Positions 5,516-6,167 of a DNA stretch of 6,167 nt are shown piece by piece (the stretch's first letter is position 1; each line of letters starts with the position of its first letter). The stretch lies in assembly GCA_022545645.1 (NCBI GenBank), contig JACZQQ010000161.1:1-6167 (forward strand), in the 5' to 3' direction. Both the position numbers and the translations under genes were made by a program. The notes beneath the pieces are model-generated. The model was not told where the DNA came from and did no database searches. It worked only from the letters and a program-made list of their open reading frames with translations. The DNA is from Acidobacteriota bacterium. GTDB taxonomy: Bacteria; Acidobacteriota; UBA6911; RPQK01; JADFOI01.

Positions 5516-6167
5516 ATGAAAATCGAATCGGGAATCGGGCAGTCGATACCACGGATTGAAGGCGAAGATAAAGTGACCGGCAGGTTGCCTTATCTGGGAG
5601 ATCTCCAGATCAGCGGCATGCTCCACGGGAAAATTCTACGAAGCGGGCATGCTCACGCCAAGATTCGGGGGATCGACGCCAGCCGAGCCGCCAAGCTTCC
5701 CGGCGTGGTGGCCGTGTTGACTCGGGATGACGTCATTGGCAATCCTCGCTACCACTCTCATTATGGTCCAGTGCTGAAGGATCAGCCAATTGTGGCTCTG
5801 GACAGGGTCCGCTATGTGGGAGATCCAGTGGCGGCTGTGGCGGCCACTGGTCCGGAGGTTGCAGAAGAAGCTTTAGAGCTGATTGCAGTGGATTATGAGG
5901 AACTGCCTGAGGTTACCGACCCTGAAGAAGCACTGGCGGAGGATGCCCCGCTGTTGCACGAAAAAATGGAGCTTCCCCGGCAGGGATTTGTGGATTTAAG
6001 GGATGTAGCTCCCCAAGAGGGAACCAATATTTGTAATCGCTTTCAACTGAAAAAGGGAGATGTCGAAAAGGGATTTGCTGAATCCGACCATGTTTTTGAA
6101 GATGTCTTCAATTCTCCGGCAACCCAGCACGCAGCGCTAGAAACGCACATCGCCATCGCCCAATTTG
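5516..6167 (+). CDS. Molybdenum hydroxylase large subunit, xanthine dehydrogenase/CoxL family (3' end cut by window edge)
   Basis: The first 217 residues of the molybdopterin-cytosine-dinucleotide-binding subunit of a xanthine dehydrogenase/aldehyde oxidase-type enzyme; such enzymes hydroxylate carbons of N-heterocycles, aldehydes or acyl-CoA aromatics, or oxidise CO. The start IGQSIPRIEGEDKVTG (7-22) followed by YLGDL is typical. Residues about 20-130 form the a/b hammerhead domain (HGKILRSGHAHAKI, LPGVVAVLT, VRYVGDPVAAVAA, AVDYEELPEV). The molybdopterin-binding domain begins near 171 (LKKGDVEKGFAESD, 178-191) and reaches HAALETHIAIAQF, where relatives often have EPH; here it is ETH. The active-site loop that separates CO dehydrogenase (with Cys) from hydroxylases lies beyond the edge, so the substrate cannot be called. 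The ATG at 5516 fits the family N-terminus; a TTG at 5510 is the only other start after the TGA at 5480. FAD and iron-sulfur subunits are not in view and may follow. Confidence 0.92.
   Translation, partial: MKIESGIGQSIPRIEGEDKVTGRLPYLGDLQISGMLHGKILRSGHAHAKIRGIDASRAAKLPGVVAVLTRDDVIGNPRYHSHYGPVLKDQPIVALDRVRYVGDPVAAVAATGPEVAEEALELIAVDYEELPEVTDPEEALAEDAPLLHEKMELPRQGFVDLRDVAPQEGTNICNRFQLKKGDVEKGFAESDHVFEDVFNSPATQHAALETHIAIAQF

Overview
The window is bacterial DNA holding two divergent gene sets around a gap of about 460 bp. By eye the base composition is moderately GC-rich, coding is dense, and Shine-Dalgarno sites are ordinary. The gene content (an aromatic-acid type UbiD decarboxylase, a taurine/sulfonate/nitrate-type ABC transporter, a PrpF-family isomerase, a CoxG-like protein and a molybdenum hydroxylase large subunit) fits a metabolically versatile, perhaps uncultured, soil or sediment bacterium. 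Nothing in the sequence fixes the phylum.

Leftward (minus-strand) set, read from about 3333 down to position 1: an ABC transporter ATPase (2458-3333), its permease (1470-2300, or from an upstream GTG at 2318), and a UbiD-family prenyl-FMN decarboxylase (1339 to beyond the left edge, 446 residues present, C-terminal tip missing). No substrate-binding protein is in the window. Rightward (plus-strand) set: a PrpF-family isomerase/tautomerase (3797-4930), a CoxG/SRPBCC protein (4982-5434) and the N-terminal 217 residues of a xanthine dehydrogenase/CO dehydrogenase-type molybdenum hydroxylase large subunit (5516 to beyond the right edge). Together they suggest import of a small organic acid, probably aromatic or heteroaromatic, then Mo-dependent ring hydroxylation with electrons possibly handed to quinone through CoxG, prenyl-FMN-dependent decarboxylation, and double-bond isomerisation of an unsaturated acid after ring cleavage. 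The pathway is inferred from gene families and neighbourhood; the substrate is unknown.

The most striking non-coding structure is in the gaps. In the divergent gap, 3549-3746 is an imperfect palindrome of about 198 bp. It has 26-bp terminal inverted repeats (21/26 matching), a perfect 7-bp hairpin stem centred exactly on the symmetry axis of those repeats, and a 13-bp direct repeat at its borders. Degenerate relatives lie in the other two gaps of the leftward set: 1391-1433 (34/37 match to one arm over 1397-1433) and 2334-2361 (23/28 match to one terminus). So every non-coding gap on the transporter/UbiD side carries a piece of one palindromic, MITE/ERIC-like repeat family, which may explain the unusually loose spacing of these genes.

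Spacing between coding genes: 130 bp (UbiD/permease), 157 bp (permease/ATPase), 463 bp (divergent), 51 bp (PrpF/CoxG) and 81 bp (CoxG/Mo hydroxylase). No tRNA, rRNA, CRISPR, intact transposase or convincing intrinsic terminator was seen.
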